DNA from: Undaria pinnatifida
Taxonomy: Eukaryota > Sar > Phaeophyceae > Laminariales > Alariaceae
Assembly (NCBI GenBank): GCA_012845835.1
Contig: JABAKD010000021.1
Coordinates: 300,001-364,000 of the forward strand
Direction: 5' to 3'
Length of the DNA: 64,000 nt
Part shown: piece by piece, positions 63,981-64,000 of the stretch
How positions within the stretch are numbered: position 1 is the first letter of the stretch
How the letters are laid out: every line of letters starts with the position of its first letter
Program-made: the position numbers and the translations under genes
Notes under the pieces: model-generated
Databases searched by the model: none
Told to the model about the DNA's origin: nothing
Seen by the model: the letters and a program-made list of their open reading frames with translations, nothing else

Positions 63981-64000
63981 CCACGCACACCTCCCCAACT

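Overview
The window looks like nuclear DNA of a multicellular photosynthetic stramenopile, most likely a brown alga. That assignment is an inference from long repeat-filled introns, short GC-rich exons and abundant micro- and minisatellites; no marker gene fixes the taxon. I see no rRNA, intact tRNA, CRISPR array, operon or bacterial or viral gene.

One plus-strand gene runs through about 83% of the window. I assembled 26 exons (372 to 53289), of which about 92% of the span is intron. All 25 junctions agree in phase, and the exons add up to 4008 bases (1335 codons plus a stop). The gene enters from the left, so its start codon and first exons are outside the window. The protein is a chain of about nine EF-hand modules. 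A typical module is EF-hand 1, a linker with a Gly turn, EF-hand 2, then a 40-60 residue helical linker ending in an R-R-F-like helix that serves as the entering helix of the next EF-hand 1. About eighteen loops can be recognised. Some are canonical (exons 3, 9, 16, 21); many have lost acidic ligands. Exon 21 inserts a long Thr/Arg/Ala-rich, then acidic, linker. The last exon is Gly-rich and ends with TGA at 53287-53289. The architecture recalls EFCAB6-type axonemal proteins; this is an inference, not a homology result.

The introns are the second story. At least seven exons have decayed partial copies of themselves in tandem just upstream or downstream (exons 1, 2, 3, 4, 15, 17, 23, 24, possibly 16), as if short duplications crossing exon-intron borders occur repeatedly. 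The introns also hold several dispersed repeat families. Family A is about 280 bp with terminal inverted repeats starting GACGCGTGCTACGATAGAGG. Family B is about 90 bp and sometimes nested in A. Family C is about 260 bp with an internal GAT run. Family D is rich in GACCC. Families E, F and G are present in two to four copies. Many satellites appear to be born from pieces of these elements.

From 53290 to 64000 I find no convincing exon. The region holds families A, B and C, an 18-bp array, a cluster of tRNA-arm-like palindromes (59.7-60.1 kb), an array of family A ends (60.5-61.0 kb) and a near-perfect 12-bp satellite (62.6-63.05 kb).
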